A DNA stretch of 51,111 nt from Enterococcus avium ATCC 14025 (GTDB lineage Bacteria > Bacillota > Bacilli > Lactobacillales > Enterococcaceae), in NCBI RefSeq assembly GCF_000406965.1, contig NZ_KE136359.1, positions 1 to 51,111 of the forward strand, written 5' to 3'. The translations under genes were made by a program, and so were the position numbers. The notes beneath the pieces are model-generated. The model was not told where the DNA came from. It ran no database searches and saw only the letters and a program-made list of their open reading frames with translations. Shown in pieces: positions 1 to 8,602 of the stretch (its first letter is position 1; each line of letters begins with the position of its first letter).

Positions 1-1
1 C

Positions 2-469
2 CTTGGGAATCAAGATTTATTGCAAAATATTGAGGAAGGAAAAGCCTTCTTTGGCGAAATTTATTACTGGTACAAATCGAAATTGAACGAATATCTTTTG
101 ACAATTCCGTTTAAAGATTTGAACTTTGATGAATTGTTCAAACAGTTTAGAAATCTTTTCTTGAAAGAACTAAAAAAATTAGACAGCGCAACCTATCCGA
201 TAACTTTTGAATGGTTAGATGGTCAGTTTAAACGAGTTGTCTATGATCCAATCTTTGTTCAGGCGATTGAGCGAATGACTGAAGTGAATCAAGAGCGATC
301 CTACTTTATGAACTATGTCAAAAAAAGACAATGGAATGTGACAGAACAATTTTGGTCATATCTTCAAGAATATGGTGAAGTTCGTGTAACGGAAATCAAC
401 TCCCCATATGCTGAAAAGCTAATCCCAATCGATTTTGTAGAAAAGTGTCATTTGAAAATTGTTAAATAG
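2..469 (+). CDS. Unidentified protein, C-terminal part (5' truncated by window edge)
   Basis: The reading frame is open back to the first bases of the window, so this is the C-terminal part (at least 155 residues) of a longer protein and the internal TTG at 20 need not be its start. It is acidic and aromatic-rich, with no obvious membrane segment or signal and no motif I recognise. It is followed directly by a strong terminator, so it ends a transcription unit upstream of the surface-protein/conjugation operon. By position it could belong to the processing or replication part of the mobile element, but that is only a guess from context. Confidence 0.6.
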   Translation, partial: LGNQDLLQNIEEGKAFFGEIYYWYKSKLNEYLLTIPFKDLNFDELFKQFRNLFLKELKKLDSATYPITFEWLDGQFKRVVYDPIFVQAIERMTEVNQERSYFMNYVKKRQWNVTEQFWSYLQEYGEVRVTEINSPYAEKLIPIDFVEKCHLKIVK

Positions 470-498
470 TGATTGTCTAAAATTGAATAAATGATTTA

Positions 499-545
499 TA
501 GCAACGTCCTAAGAAGTCCCATTCATAGAACGTTGCTATTTTTTG
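499..545 (+). terminator. Rho-independent terminator
   Basis: The 9-bp arms TAGCAACGT and ACGTTGCTA are perfect complements around a loop of about 22 nt and are followed by a run of T. It ends the transcript of the truncated first gene and insulates the downstream operon. Confidence 0.85.
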
Positions 546-641
546 TCTAAACAAGGTGGTGAGCGCCTTTCATCAGGTAAGAAATCGAAGTCCCTAAGTG
601 AACTCGAATGGAAAAATACCAAATATTATTGGAGGATGTTT

Positions 642-3600
642 ATGAAAACGAAAATCAGTAGAATCATTGTTTCGCTCGTGATGATCGTCACGCTGCTTAC
701 GCAAATCACTCCAATTCAAGCGATCACGGCTTATGCGGAAAGCACCAGTGCAACTCAAGTACAAAAGAATGAAGCGAAACCAAAGTCCACAGAAGCCTCG
801 AAAGCTGATCCGGTTGAATCAATCAGTGAATCAAGCCAAGAAACCTCGGAAAGTACCAGCAGCACGGAGTCTTCTGAAAGTACAAAAGAACAAGAGAATG
901 TGGAATCTGGGGATAAAGAAGAGATACAAAGAGAAGTAGCCTTGGATGGGAGTGTCTATGGTTCTGGAGCTGGTGTTCCTGGTGATCCGGTTCTTTTCCG
1001 AAGTGTGAGAGCATTATCGGCAGATTTACCCACGTTTTTCGGTATTTCTACAAAAGCAATTAACGCTGAATTGACTGCTCACCAAAATGATTCCTTCTAT
1101 CTGGGGACCCCTTATCGTGGACTGTATTTAAATCCAGACGAAGCCTATTGTTTGAGTCCAAACGGGGCACCGACAAGCTATGGACCTGGGATGAACTGTA
1201 CCGGATTTGTGGCTACCGTTATTCGTAGAGCTGGAGGCGATATTTCAAGAATTACGAATAATAGCACGGGATTTGGTGGTGCGGCGAACGCTTATAACTG
1301 GCGTGATGTTTTACGAGCGACTACTTATGCAGATACGTACAATACGGTTTCTGAAATGTTAGCGAGTGGCACCATGCGTAAAGGGGATATTATTTATTTT
1401 GAACCGGATGTGTCAGTAAGTAACTACGATTGCCATATTGGATTCTTCTGGGGAAATACTCCTAGCGACAATAAATTCTGGCATTCTTATTATCCTGATG
1501 GAAATATTATTTCTGATATTAAAACGAAGTCACCCGCTGAGAAAATCTATGTCTTCCATAATGCGAAGGAAGAGGGCTATATTTCACTGAAAAAAGTGAA
1601 TGATAAAGGCGATAATATGGCTGGAGTTTCTTTCAAATTGACTGCGGATGGGAAATCAACCACCGTAAAAACAGACGCAAATGGGAATTTAAAGTCACCA
1701 AATTATCCTATCGGTACTGTGGTGGAGTACGAAGAAACGGCTACGATCGCTGGTCATTATATTGATTCTGCGTCATCTAAAGGCAAGATCACCATCAAGG
1801 AAGGTTCTAATGAAATCAAAGTAACCAATCCTCGGTTTGCGAATGTTACGCTGAACAAAAAGAATGATGTCGGACTTAACCTTGAAGGGGTTCAATTCAA
1901 ACTGACTTACAACGGAAAAGATCATAGCGTCAAGACCGACAAAAACGGTCAAATTCAAGTAACGAATGAATTGAAAAATAATACCAAAATTGAATGGGAA
2001 GAAACAGCAACGATTGCTGGTCATTACATTGATACAGCCAATGCGAAGGGATCAATGGTTGTAAAATCTGGTTCTAACACGATTGATGTAAGTAATCCAC
2101 GTTATGCCAATTTAACACTGATTAAACAAGATGATAAAGGTGCAAATCTTGAAGGTGTAGAATTCAATCTTCACTACAACGGGAAAGATCACAAAGTGAA
2201 GACGGATAAAGATGGGATAATCAAGATCACCAATGACTTGAAGAACAACACAAAAGTCGACTGGGAAGAGCTTAAAACCATCAAAGGTCACTACATTGAT
2301 CCAGAAAAAGCCAAAGGATCGATCGTAGTGAAATCTGGAGAAAACACGATTAAAGTAAATAATCCAACGCTTAATTTTGGGTTGACTTCTCAAGCAAGTA
2401 ACCAAGACGGGGCACAATTTGTGAATCCAATGATCGGGCAAAAGCTGCGGGATGAAGTGATGATCCAGGCGAACCAAGCACCTGCAAATGCGAAACTACG
2501 TCTGACTTCTGATTTTGTCGAGTTTGGAACAGGGGAGCAGCTTGGCGAAGAATCCTTGAAACAAGTGAATGAATTCGAAGCGAAACAAGCTCAATTCGTT
2601 AAGAATGTGTATTTAGATTTTGATGCCACAGGAATGCATGGTAAAAAGGGCGTTTGGATCAATGTCTTAGAATTCTACAATCCTTCAACGGGTGAGTGGG
2701 AAGAAGTCGCTCGTCATGATGATTTGACGAATGAGGCAGAAGCGATTCAATTTGTGACTCCAGAAATCCATACCGAGTTTTTCTTCTATGATCAGAACGA
2801 GAACGAAACGAAGCTATCTGATCCATTGGCAAAAGTGAAAGGATTTGACCGAGTATTCTATAAGAACCTTATTTCAGGTCAAACCTATAAATTTGACCTA
2901 ACCATGATGGATCGTGAATCTGAAAAAGAATTCAAAGACCCGAACGGAAACAGCGTTACTGGATCAATCACTGTTGTTGCTGGGAAGGATGGCACCGTCA
3001 CTTCTACTATCAATGCGAGAGAATACTATGAAAATCTTGCCAAAGAAGAGGCTGAAAAGGAAGAATCAAAAGAAAACGATAGCGACAAAGAAAAAGAAAC
3101 GAGAAAAGATTCGGATGGATCAAAAGAAACGATTCAACCAAAAGCAGCCACGCAAGAAGTTGTCGATACCGAAGAACCAGCAGATGACATGGAAGAACAA
3201 GAAGAAGCGACTGAATTTTCAACACTGAGTGACGTTGAACTTTTGGAAGGGCATGTCGATGTTCCGTTTGAAGCCAACTTATCCGCTGCGAAAGGAAAAG
3301 TCTTAGTTGCTTACGAGCAGTTATCTACAAACGACACACCAATTGCCGATGAAAAAGAACTTGATAATGAGAAACAAACAGGGAAAGTAAGAAATCCCAA
3401 GATTGGTACGCAAGCTCTCGTGAATGGCAAAGTAGAAGTCACAACTGACGGCAAAGTGACATTGACTGATAAGATCGCTTTTGAAGACTTAACGCCTAAC
3501 GTTGAATACGATCAAAAAGTGACTTGGATGGATACACGGACTAAACTACCTGTCATGATTGATGGAAAAGAATTGACTTCAACCATCAAGTTCACACCAA

Positions 3601-3929
3601 AAGAAGAAACAGGAACGGTCACCGTGACGATTGAAGATGTCGTTGTTCAACAATTATTTGGTAAGGACAGTAAGATCCAATTGGTTGCTTTTGAAGAAAC
3701 AACTTATAACGATGAGCCTGTAGCTTCTGAAAAAGACTTCAACAATAAAGGCCAAACCATTACAATCAATAATCCAGTCGAACCAGCAAAACCGACTAGT
3801 CCAGCAGGTACGTTGCCTCAAACATCAGGATCATTAGGAAGTCCAGTGACTTGGATTCTCTTAGGTCTTGTGTTCGCCGCAAGTGCTCTTTTTATTGTTG
3901 TAAACAAGAAGCGTCAAAATAAAAAATAA
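642..3929 (+). CDS. LPxTG surface protein: NlpC/P60-like domain, three Cna-B repeats and VaFE repeats
   Basis: A cell-wall-anchored protein of 1095 aa. The start is ATG 642, with GGAGG at 631-635; an in-frame start further upstream (543) lacks a site. It has a signal peptide (about 1-40) and a Ser/Glu-rich stretch. A cysteine-peptidase-like domain follows, with a Cys near residue 185 (context GMNCTGFV) and a His near 263 (DCHIGFF). Three near-identical Cna-B/SpaA-type repeats lie at about 312-576 and an unassigned domain at about 577-790. An Asp/Glu/Lys-rich linker leads to VaFE-type repeats (LVAYEQ and LVAFEE). The C-terminus is a classic sorting signal: LPQTSG, a hydrophobic helix and a basic tail. 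The sortase gene follows immediately and probably anchors it. Likely role: mating-pair contact or adhesion in conjugation (inference). The combined architecture is visible, but the peptidase activity is not proven. Confidence 0.85.
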   Translation: MKTKISRIIVSLVMIVTLLTQITPIQAITAYAESTSATQVQKNEAKPKSTEASKADPVESISESSQETSESTSSTESSESTKEQENVESGDKEEIQREVALDGSVYGSGAGVPGDPVLFRSVRALSADLPTFFGISTKAINAELTAHQNDSFYLGTPYRGLYLNPDEAYCLSPNGAPTSYGPGMNCTGFVATVIRRAGGDISRITNNSTGFGGAANAYNWRDVLRATTYADTYNTVSEMLASGTMRKGDIIYFEPDVSVSNYDCHIGFFWGNTPSDNKFWHSYYPDGNIISDIKTKSPAEKIYVFHNAKEEGYISLKKVNDKGDNMAGVSFKLTADGKSTTVKTDANGNLKSPNYPIGTVVEYEETATIAGHYIDSASSKGKITIKEGSNEIKVTNPRFANVTLNKKNDVGLNLEGVQFKLTYNGKDHSVKTDKNGQIQVTNELKNNTKIEWEETATIAGHYIDTANAKGSMVVKSGSNTIDVSNPRYANLTLIKQDDKGANLEGVEFNLHYNGKDHKVKTDKDGIIKITNDLKNNTKVDWEELKTIKGHYIDPEKAKGSIVVKSGENTIKVNNPTLNFGLTSQASNQDGAQFVNPMIGQKLRDEVMIQANQAPANAKLRLTSDFVEFGTGEQLGEESLKQVNEFEAKQAQFVKNVYLDFDATGMHGKKGVWINVLEFYNPSTGEWEEVARHDDLTNEAEAIQFVTPEIHTEFFFYDQNENETKLSDPLAKVKGFDRVFYKNLISGQTYKFDLTMMDRESEKEFKDPNGNSVTGSITVVAGKDGTVTSTINAREYYENLAKEEAEKEESKENDSDKEKETRKDSDGSKETIQPKAATQEVVDTEEPADDMEEQEEATEFSTLSDVELLEGHVDVPFEANLSAAKGKVLVAYEQLSTNDTPIADEKELDNEKQTGKVRNPKIGTQALVNGKVEVTTDGKVTLTDKIAFEDLTPNVEYDQKVTWMDTRTKLPVMIDGKELTSTIKFTPKEETGTVTVTIEDVVVQQLFGKDSKIQLVAFEETTYNDEPVASEKDFNNKGQTITINNPVEPAKPTSPAGTLPQTSGSLGSPVTWILLGLVFAASALFIVVNKKRQNKK
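1573..2370 (+). repeat. Three tandem Cna-B domain repeats (about 265 bp each)
   Basis: Three consecutive units in the LPxTG protein share the protein pattern ISLKK-x-NDKG, GVxFKL, KTDKNG, WEETATIAGHYID and KSGSNTI-x-VxNPR. The unit ends recur at roughly 1830, 2100 and 2370. They are similar at the DNA level too, so recombination could change their number between strains. Cna-B folds often carry Lys-Asn isopeptide bonds; that is family knowledge and has not been checked here. Confidence 0.8.
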
Positions 3930-3939
3930 GCTAGATCAA

Positions 3940-3972
3940 CGAAGCGTCCATACCAGGGCGCTTCCATTTTTT
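3940..3972 (+). terminator. Intra-operon terminator or attenuator
   Basis: GAAGCG (3941-3946) pairs with CGCTTC (3959-3964) and is followed by a T run. It lies between the large surface-protein gene and the sortase gene. Because the next genes run the same way with no obvious new promoter, it may only partly reduce readthrough. Confidence 0.65.
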
Positions 3973-3985
3973 AGAGGAGGGTATC

Positions 3986-4948
3986 GTGAAAAAGCTATGG
4001 AAGAACCTACCATTTCTATGGATCGTTTTAGGGGTTGTGATTTCTTGTGCCAGTTACTACGGGTATCACTTATTACTACAAGCCAATGACCAAGCAGAAC
4101 AAATCAAACAACCGATTGATTTGAAACAAAGCAATCGAGATAAACAAAAAAAGAAACTGCAAAAAGCGACTTACTGTCCACGTCAAATCAAACCAGTTAC
4201 GCCCGCTGCTTACGCGAAAGCTCAGTTGCGGTATGCCGAGATCGTGAATCAGTGGGGCGTAGGGGCGTTGTATATCCCCAGCGCTGATATTCATTCGAAA
4301 ATTCTTGCAGGAATCGACAATCAGAATCTAATGGTTGGGGTCGGAACGTACTATCAGAATCAGCAGTTAGGAAAAGGCAACTACGTACTCCTTGCTCACA
4401 ATCTGGTTCAAAGTGGCGGATCGCTTGGAAATCTGCCGAAAACAACCTTGCAGCAAATCTTTTATTTAACTGACTTTACGAAAGTTTATGAGTACGTGGC
4501 GATAAAAAATGATGTCGTTGATCAAAGCCGTGGCGACTTGATGGCAATTCCTACGGATGATCAGACACCAATTGTGACACTTATCCGTTGTGAAGGTGGA
4601 CTAAACACACCCAAACGAGCGGTCGTACAGGGTGAATTCTTGAAAGAATATCCGGCAAGTGAAGCCAGTAAAGAGGTGAAACTTGGTTTGGGGCTAATTG
4701 AAGGGCGCTGGATCAATGATGAAAAAATCTCGAACCAACAAAGGGCTAATGCTAGTGAAGAACCCACGATACGAATACGAACGCATTCAGTTGAAACATC
4801 CAACGAACCGATTTACTCACTGTTTCAAGTTGCCTGCATTTATTTGTTTACGATTCTAAATGAGGTACCTATTGTAATCGGGATCGGTTATTTAACTGGG
4901 CTTCTAGCTTTGAGCCATGTAGCCACACGAAAACAGTATGAAATTTAA
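3986..4948 (+). CDS. Class A-like sortase
   Basis: A transpeptidase that joins LPxTG proteins to peptidoglycan. 320 aa, with a GTG start at 3986 preceded by AGGAGG (3975-3980). An N-terminal membrane segment (about 9-31) is followed by a basic linker and the sortase barrel. The catalytic triad is readable: His138 in LLAHNL, Cys202 in TLIRCEG (the TLxTC position, with R in place of T) and Arg211 in PKRAVV. An unusual second membrane helix lies at about 277-308. It sits between one LPxTG gene and a second one downstream, so it is probably dedicated to the conjugation-module surface proteins rather than being the housekeeping enzyme. Confidence 0.88.
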   Translation: MKKLWKNLPFLWIVLGVVISCASYYGYHLLLQANDQAEQIKQPIDLKQSNRDKQKKKLQKATYCPRQIKPVTPAAYAKAQLRYAEIVNQWGVGALYIPSADIHSKILAGIDNQNLMVGVGTYYQNQQLGKGNYVLLAHNLVQSGGSLGNLPKTTLQQIFYLTDFTKVYEYVAIKNDVVDQSRGDLMAIPTDDQTPIVTLIRCEGGLNTPKRAVVQGEFLKEYPASEASKEVKLGLGLIEGRWINDEKISNQQRANASEEPTIRIRTHSVETSNEPIYSLFQVACIYLFTILNEVPIVIGIGYLTGLLALSHVATRKQYEI

Positions 4949-4967
4949 CGTAAAAAGGGAGTTGTGT

Positions 4968-5078
4968 ATGTTTTGGATCATCGTAGCCTTTATGATCGGT
5001 GCTTTCTTCGGTGTGATCATTATGGCAATACTGAGCGCTGGAAAATATGACGATATGGTAAACAACAGAATTGAATGA
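4968..5078 (+). CDS. Small single-span membrane protein, DUF3789-like (36 aa)
   Basis: ATG 4968 is preceded by AAAAAGGGAG and encodes MFWIIVAFMIGAFFGVIIMA followed by a short polar tail ending in NNRIE. It is a single hydrophobic helix with Gly/Phe spacing, as in the small DUF3789 proteins common on phages and conjugative elements of Firmicutes. It lies between the sortase and the cell-wall hydrolase, co-oriented and tightly spaced. The family assignment rests on length and the FWxxVxxMxGxxFGV pattern; function unknown. Confidence 0.6.
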   Translation: MFWIIVAFMIGAFFGVIIMAILSAGKYDDMVNNRIE

Positions 5079-5093
5079 GAAAGGATGGACTAG

Positions 5094-6473
5094 ATGAAGA
5101 CATTTTCGAGAATGGTTTCGGCCTTTATTTTTACGTTACAAGCGTTTCTTTCGACACCAATGGCAGTCTTGGCAAGTGACATGCCCTCAACCAAAGAAGA
5201 GACAGAACAAGTCCAAAAAGCTACCGATACCACAGAAACATCAGAAAGCAGTACCGCTTCTACAGAAGAGTCTTCGACAAAAGAATCTACCGAAAGCAGC
5301 TCTTCAAGCAGTGAATCGACTACAGAATCAACTAGTAGTGGCACGAAACCTTCGGAATCTTCGACACCGAGTGATCAAGAAACTCCGAAAAAGGAAGAAC
5401 AAAAAAAAGAAACAGAGAAACCGGCAGCACCAAAAGAAGAATCAGCGCCAGAACAATCAAACCAGATTTCTCAAGAAGTCCCAACACCAGAAACGATTGT
5501 CGATCAAGAAGCGACCGTTGATCTATCACGAACGGTTCCTTCAAGTATCGTGACACAAGATGGATCGATTCATTTTGAAAAAAATGAATCCGTGGATCAC
5601 TTTATTCGTAAGATCGGTGAGTCGGCTCGAAAGATAGGGAAGGAAAAAGAGTTGTATGCATCTGTGATGATCGCTCAAGCCATCTTGGAATCGGCTTCGG
5701 GTAAAAGCCAGTTAGCCCAGGAACCAAACTATAACTTGTTCGGGATTAAAGGAACACACAATGGGAAATCCGTCTCAATGGCAACACAAGAAGACTTAGG
5801 GAACGGCACGCTTTATGCGACCCAAGCAGGTTTTCGGGTGTATGAAAATTATGAAGATTGCTTCAATGATTATGCCACACTTTTAAAAGAGGGAATTACT
5901 GGTGATTCCAATTATTATGCAGGCGTTTGGAAATCAAATGCGAAAACCTATCAAGAAGCAACAAAGTATTTAACAGGACGATATGCCAAAGATACTCAGT
6001 ACGATCGAAAACTGAATGGTCTTATTGAAACTTATGATTTAACAGACTATGACAAGGATCTTCAAGGACCAATTATTAGTAGCTCAGGCTACAAAACTCC
6101 TTTGCAAAATTACACTATTTCGAGTGTGTTTGGCAATCGCAATGGCGAGTTTCATCGTGGGTTAGATATGGTGGCAGCTCAGGGCGAACGAATTTATGTG
6201 GTGAAGTCCGGTAGAGTGATCAAGGCAGAATTCCATACCTCTTGGGGGAACTATGTGGTGATCCAACACGAAGATGGTACAACCGCTCTATATGCACATC
6301 AACAACAATCTATCGTCAAAGTAGGCGATACTGTCTCGCAAAGCCAGATAATCGGTTATGTAGGCAGTACCGGAAACAGTACAGGTAACCATTTACATTT
6401 TGAACTTTGTAAGGACAGCAGCCTTTCTCAAGGCATGTTGGTTGATCCACAAAGTGTATTATTCGGAAACTAA
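5094..6473 (+). CDS. Secreted bifunctional peptidoglycan hydrolase: glucosaminidase + M23 endopeptidase
   Basis: A 459-aa exported wall hydrolase. It has a signal peptide (about 1-28) and a long Ser/Thr/Glu then Pro/Lys linker (about 30-140). An N-acetylglucosaminidase domain (GH73-like, about 165-315) has its likely catalytic Glu199 in AILESASGKS, followed by YNLFGIKG. The C-terminal M23/LytM domain (about 330-455) carries the metal ligands His354 and Asp358 in HRGLDM and His433/His435 in HLHFE, plus His402. All key residues are present, so both activities are plausible. Together with the CwlT-like protein at 25120 it gives the element two independent wall hydrolases. Likely role: local opening of the wall during DNA transfer. 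A terminator follows. Confidence 0.88.
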   Translation: MKTFSRMVSAFIFTLQAFLSTPMAVLASDMPSTKEETEQVQKATDTTETSESSTASTEESSTKESTESSSSSSESTTESTSSGTKPSESSTPSDQETPKKEEQKKETEKPAAPKEESAPEQSNQISQEVPTPETIVDQEATVDLSRTVPSSIVTQDGSIHFEKNESVDHFIRKIGESARKIGKEKELYASVMIAQAILESASGKSQLAQEPNYNLFGIKGTHNGKSVSMATQEDLGNGTLYATQAGFRVYENYEDCFNDYATLLKEGITGDSNYYAGVWKSNAKTYQEATKYLTGRYAKDTQYDRKLNGLIETYDLTDYDKDLQGPIISSSGYKTPLQNYTISSVFGNRNGEFHRGLDMVAAQGERIYVVKSGRVIKAEFHTSWGNYVVIQHEDGTTALYAHQQQSIVKVGDTVSQSQIIGYVGSTGNSTGNHLHFELCKDSSLSQGMLVDPQSVLFGN

Positions 6474-6493
6474 AAATGAATCATTTGAATTCA

Positions 6494-6519
6494 AGAGACT
6501 CACTGGAGCCTCTTTTTTT
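6494..6519 (+). terminator. Rho-independent terminator
   Basis: A short hairpin (AGAGACTC pairing with GGAGCCTCT) is followed by seven T residues just after the wall-hydrolase gene. Confidence 0.7.
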
Positions 6520-6532
6520 GTGGAGGTGACGC

Positions 6533-7090
6533 ATGAAAATGGAATTTATTGGAGAACCAATTGGTGAAGAGGATTTTATTGAGCACTACATGTATCTGTT
6601 TGAGTCTTCGATTCGTCAACTATGTTCAATTGATGAATTCTTACCCAAGGAAAAAGAATACCTGCAAGCAGAGTATCGTTGCGCCTGGTTGTTGTATCAA
6701 AAGTTTGAAGCAGAACAGAAATGTCCGCCGGACTACCGTTTCCTAAGCGATAGCGTGACGAATGCCGTGATCGCTCGTGAATACCTATTCCAAGAACGAG
6801 AAAAGAACATCATGAATTCGGAACACTTTGCGGAACGGTATATTGTCCTTTTACGATCCGAGGGGTTACTCACACCTGTGGTTTTTGGAGCGGCTGATTT
6901 TGCCTTCATCATGGAAAGCGAACGGCATCGAGCAATCAAACGTTATGACGAGGAAGACACCTTTACCGAGGGGTATGAAATGATGCGTATTCAGAATAAT
7001 CGTTTTTTGCAAAATTTTGTGATCCAGCAATTGGCCGATGGATTTCTTGACCATTATTCGGTGTATATGAAGAAACGACAGGAGGGATAA
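6533..7090 (+). CDS. Unidentified conjugation-module protein (185 aa)
   Basis: ATG 6533 has an excellent ribosome site, GGAGGTGA at 6522-6529. The product is soluble, acidic, helical and rich in Tyr, Phe and Glu, with no signal or membrane segment. I do not recognise the family. It opens a tight run of three unidentified genes (6533-7833) that ends at the LPxTG gene, so a cytoplasmic accessory role in transfer is likely by context only. Confidence 0.7.
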   Translation: MKMEFIGEPIGEEDFIEHYMYLFESSIRQLCSIDEFLPKEKEYLQAEYRCAWLLYQKFEAEQKCPPDYRFLSDSVTNAVIAREYLFQEREKNIMNSEHFAERYIVLLRSEGLLTPVVFGAADFAFIMESERHRAIKRYDEEDTFTEGYEMMRIQNNRFLQNFVIQQLADGFLDHYSVYMKKRQEG

Positions 7091-7094
7091 GAGG

Positions 7095-7454
7095 ATGCAT
7101 CAATTGATCCTATATACAGTGGTCGGATTTTTCATAGTCGGTTTTATTCGGCAGTTTTTGGGTGCCAAATTTGAATGGCTACAGAAGAAGGATCGTTTGG
7201 CTTGGAAGCAAGGTTTCAAACGAAATCGGTATGAGCTATTCCTAACATTTGATGATGGACGTTTTGCGTGCTACCAGTTATTTGCCAATTATACAAAGTA
7301 TCAAGCAGCCGACTTATTGCTCAAGCTTTTTGAAAGTAACCCATTTGTCGGGATTGAAGAGAATGGACGAGTCTTCTATTATCGCTATTCTCAAATTGAA
7401 AAGATAGAATCCGAAAAATATCCGCTAAAGCTGGGAAAGAAAGGTCTGTTTTGA
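7095..7454 (+). CDS. Unidentified small membrane-anchored protein (119 aa)
   Basis: ATG 7095 lies four bases after the upstream stop, with GGAGGG at 7081-7086. An N-terminal helix (about 3-22, LILYTVVGFFIVGFIRQFLG) is followed by a basic cytosolic domain of about 95 residues. No family recognised. It almost overlaps the next gene, so the two are probably translationally coupled. Confidence 0.65.
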   Translation: MHQLILYTVVGFFIVGFIRQFLGAKFEWLQKKDRLAWKQGFKRNRYELFLTFDDGRFACYQLFANYTKYQAADLLLKLFESNPFVGIEENGRVFYYRYSQIEKIESEKYPLKLGKKGLF

Positions 7455-7455
7455 T

Positions 7456-7833
7456 GTGTCTGATTTTTTAATCTGGTATGAGCATGATCAGTTTCAAGAG
7501 TTTCACCAATTGATCGAGTCTGTTTTAACTACGGTGAAACCAAAAAATGAGCCATTCGGTGGTTTACCAAAAGAAATGAAGAGGAAGTATAAGAATGAAC
7601 CAGTAATGTATCAACGCTATGTGAAGCAACGGGTACGCTATATCAATGAGAGGGAGCAGCAGCGGCAACGATTTATCAACTGGTGCAGCAAAAAAGTCAT
7701 TGAACAGTTTACCCAACTCTATCCAGAGGTGGGGCGGGTACAAATTGTGTCGGAAACCATTTTTGGATTGAATCAACTATTTTTAGAACATTATGAAAGC
7801 CAAACTACGTACTCGTTAGAAATAAATTTTTAG
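7456..7833 (+). CDS. Unidentified small basic protein (125 aa)
   Basis: The frame opens at GTG 7456, two bases after the upstream stop; the overlapping ATG at 7454 leads to an immediate stop. The product is soluble, basic and Arg/Gln-rich in the centre, with no recognised motif. Position between a membrane-anchored protein and an LPxTG protein suggests an accessory conjugation role. The start is the least certain of the run because no strong ribosome site precedes it; coupling to the previous gene would explain that. Confidence 0.6.
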   Translation: MSDFLIWYEHDQFQEFHQLIESVLTTVKPKNEPFGGLPKEMKRKYKNEPVMYQRYVKQRVRYINEREQQRQRFINWCSKKVIEQFTQLYPEVGRVQIVSETIFGLNQLFLEHYESQTTYSLEINF

Positions 7834-7850
7834 TGAATGGAGAATGGAAC

Positions 7851-8567
7851 ATGAAAAAAAGAATGATCACAACCTTTGCAATTACCAGTGTAACTTTATA
7901 TGGCTTACAATTTGGAAGTTCGTTTGTACAAGCTGGTGAGGTAGATGTACCAGTGGTAGAACATGGAAATCAAGCTGAACTTGATTCTACGACAGATGGC
8001 TTGAATGAAGAATTACCAACAGACCCAGAGCTTCCGATCGATCCAGAATTACCAGAAACACCGGAGGTTCCTGAAACACCAGAAGTACCGGAGACACCCG
8101 AGGTTCCCGAAACGCCAGAAGTACCGGAAACACCAGAGATTCCCGAAACACCGGAAGTCCCTGAAACGCCAGAGAAACCAGAACAGCCGGAAAAACCTAG
8201 TAAGCCAGAAATACCTGTTCAACCAGAACAACCACAGACACCCACACCATCCAATCTAGGAAGCCAGCCAGGAACGGATGTTGTATTGAATCCAACAGTA
8301 GATGCGCCTGTGGAAACGGCGACTGGTGAACAAATTATTTCAGTGAAAGACGGCGTAGCCTATAAACAAACAGCAGCCGGATTAACACCCATTGAAAGTG
8401 AAGTCACTGCCTTACCAAATGGAAACATTTCTATCAAGGTTGCGGATGGATCGACAAAAGTTTTACCAAATACAGGCGAAGCCTCTACCGGAAGTTTATC
8501 TGCTTTAGGTCTAGGGTTAATTTCAATGGGTGGATTGATCTGGAAGTTTCGATTTTTCAAACGGTAA
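7851..8567 (+). CDS. LPxTG surface protein with Pro-Glu-Thr repeat stalk
   Basis: A 238-aa wall-anchored protein. ATG 7851 with GGAG at 7839-7842 is preferred to the upstream GTG 7833. It has a signal peptide (about 1-27), an acidic segment, and a stalk of seven six-residue PETPE(V/I/K) units that grades into PEQPEKP. A small domain of about 80 residues precedes the LPNTGE signal, a hydrophobic helix and the basic end FFKR. The stalk type resembles the small surface proteins of enterococcal conjugative plasmids such as PrgC (comparison from memory, not alignment). It is a likely substrate of the sortase at 3986. Confidence 0.8.
   Translation: MKKRMITTFAITSVTLYGLQFGSSFVQAGEVDVPVVEHGNQAELDSTTDGLNEELPTDPELPIDPELPETPEVPETPEVPETPEVPETPEVPETPEIPETPEVPETPEKPEQPEKPSKPEIPVQPEQPQTPTPSNLGSQPGTDVVLNPTVDAPVETATGEQIISVKDGVAYKQTAAGLTPIESEVTALPNGNISIKVADGSTKVLPNTGEASTGSLSALGLGLISMGGLIWKFRFFKR
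8052..8177 (+). repeat. 18-bp tandem repeat array encoding PETPEV units
   Basis: Seven imperfect 18-bp units with third-position variation encode PETPEV (one each with I or K at the last position). The array is a candidate for slipped-strand length variation and makes the wall-spanning stalk of the LPxTG protein. Confidence 0.8.
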
Positions 8568-8602
8568 GATGGCTCAAATAATCAAAAGGAGCTGTCTATT
8601 GA

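Noticed and set aside
8049-8231. Minus-strand frame rich in Phe, Arg and Trp opposite the PETPEV repeats
   Set aside because: It is the antisense reading of a periodic repeat; no start signals.
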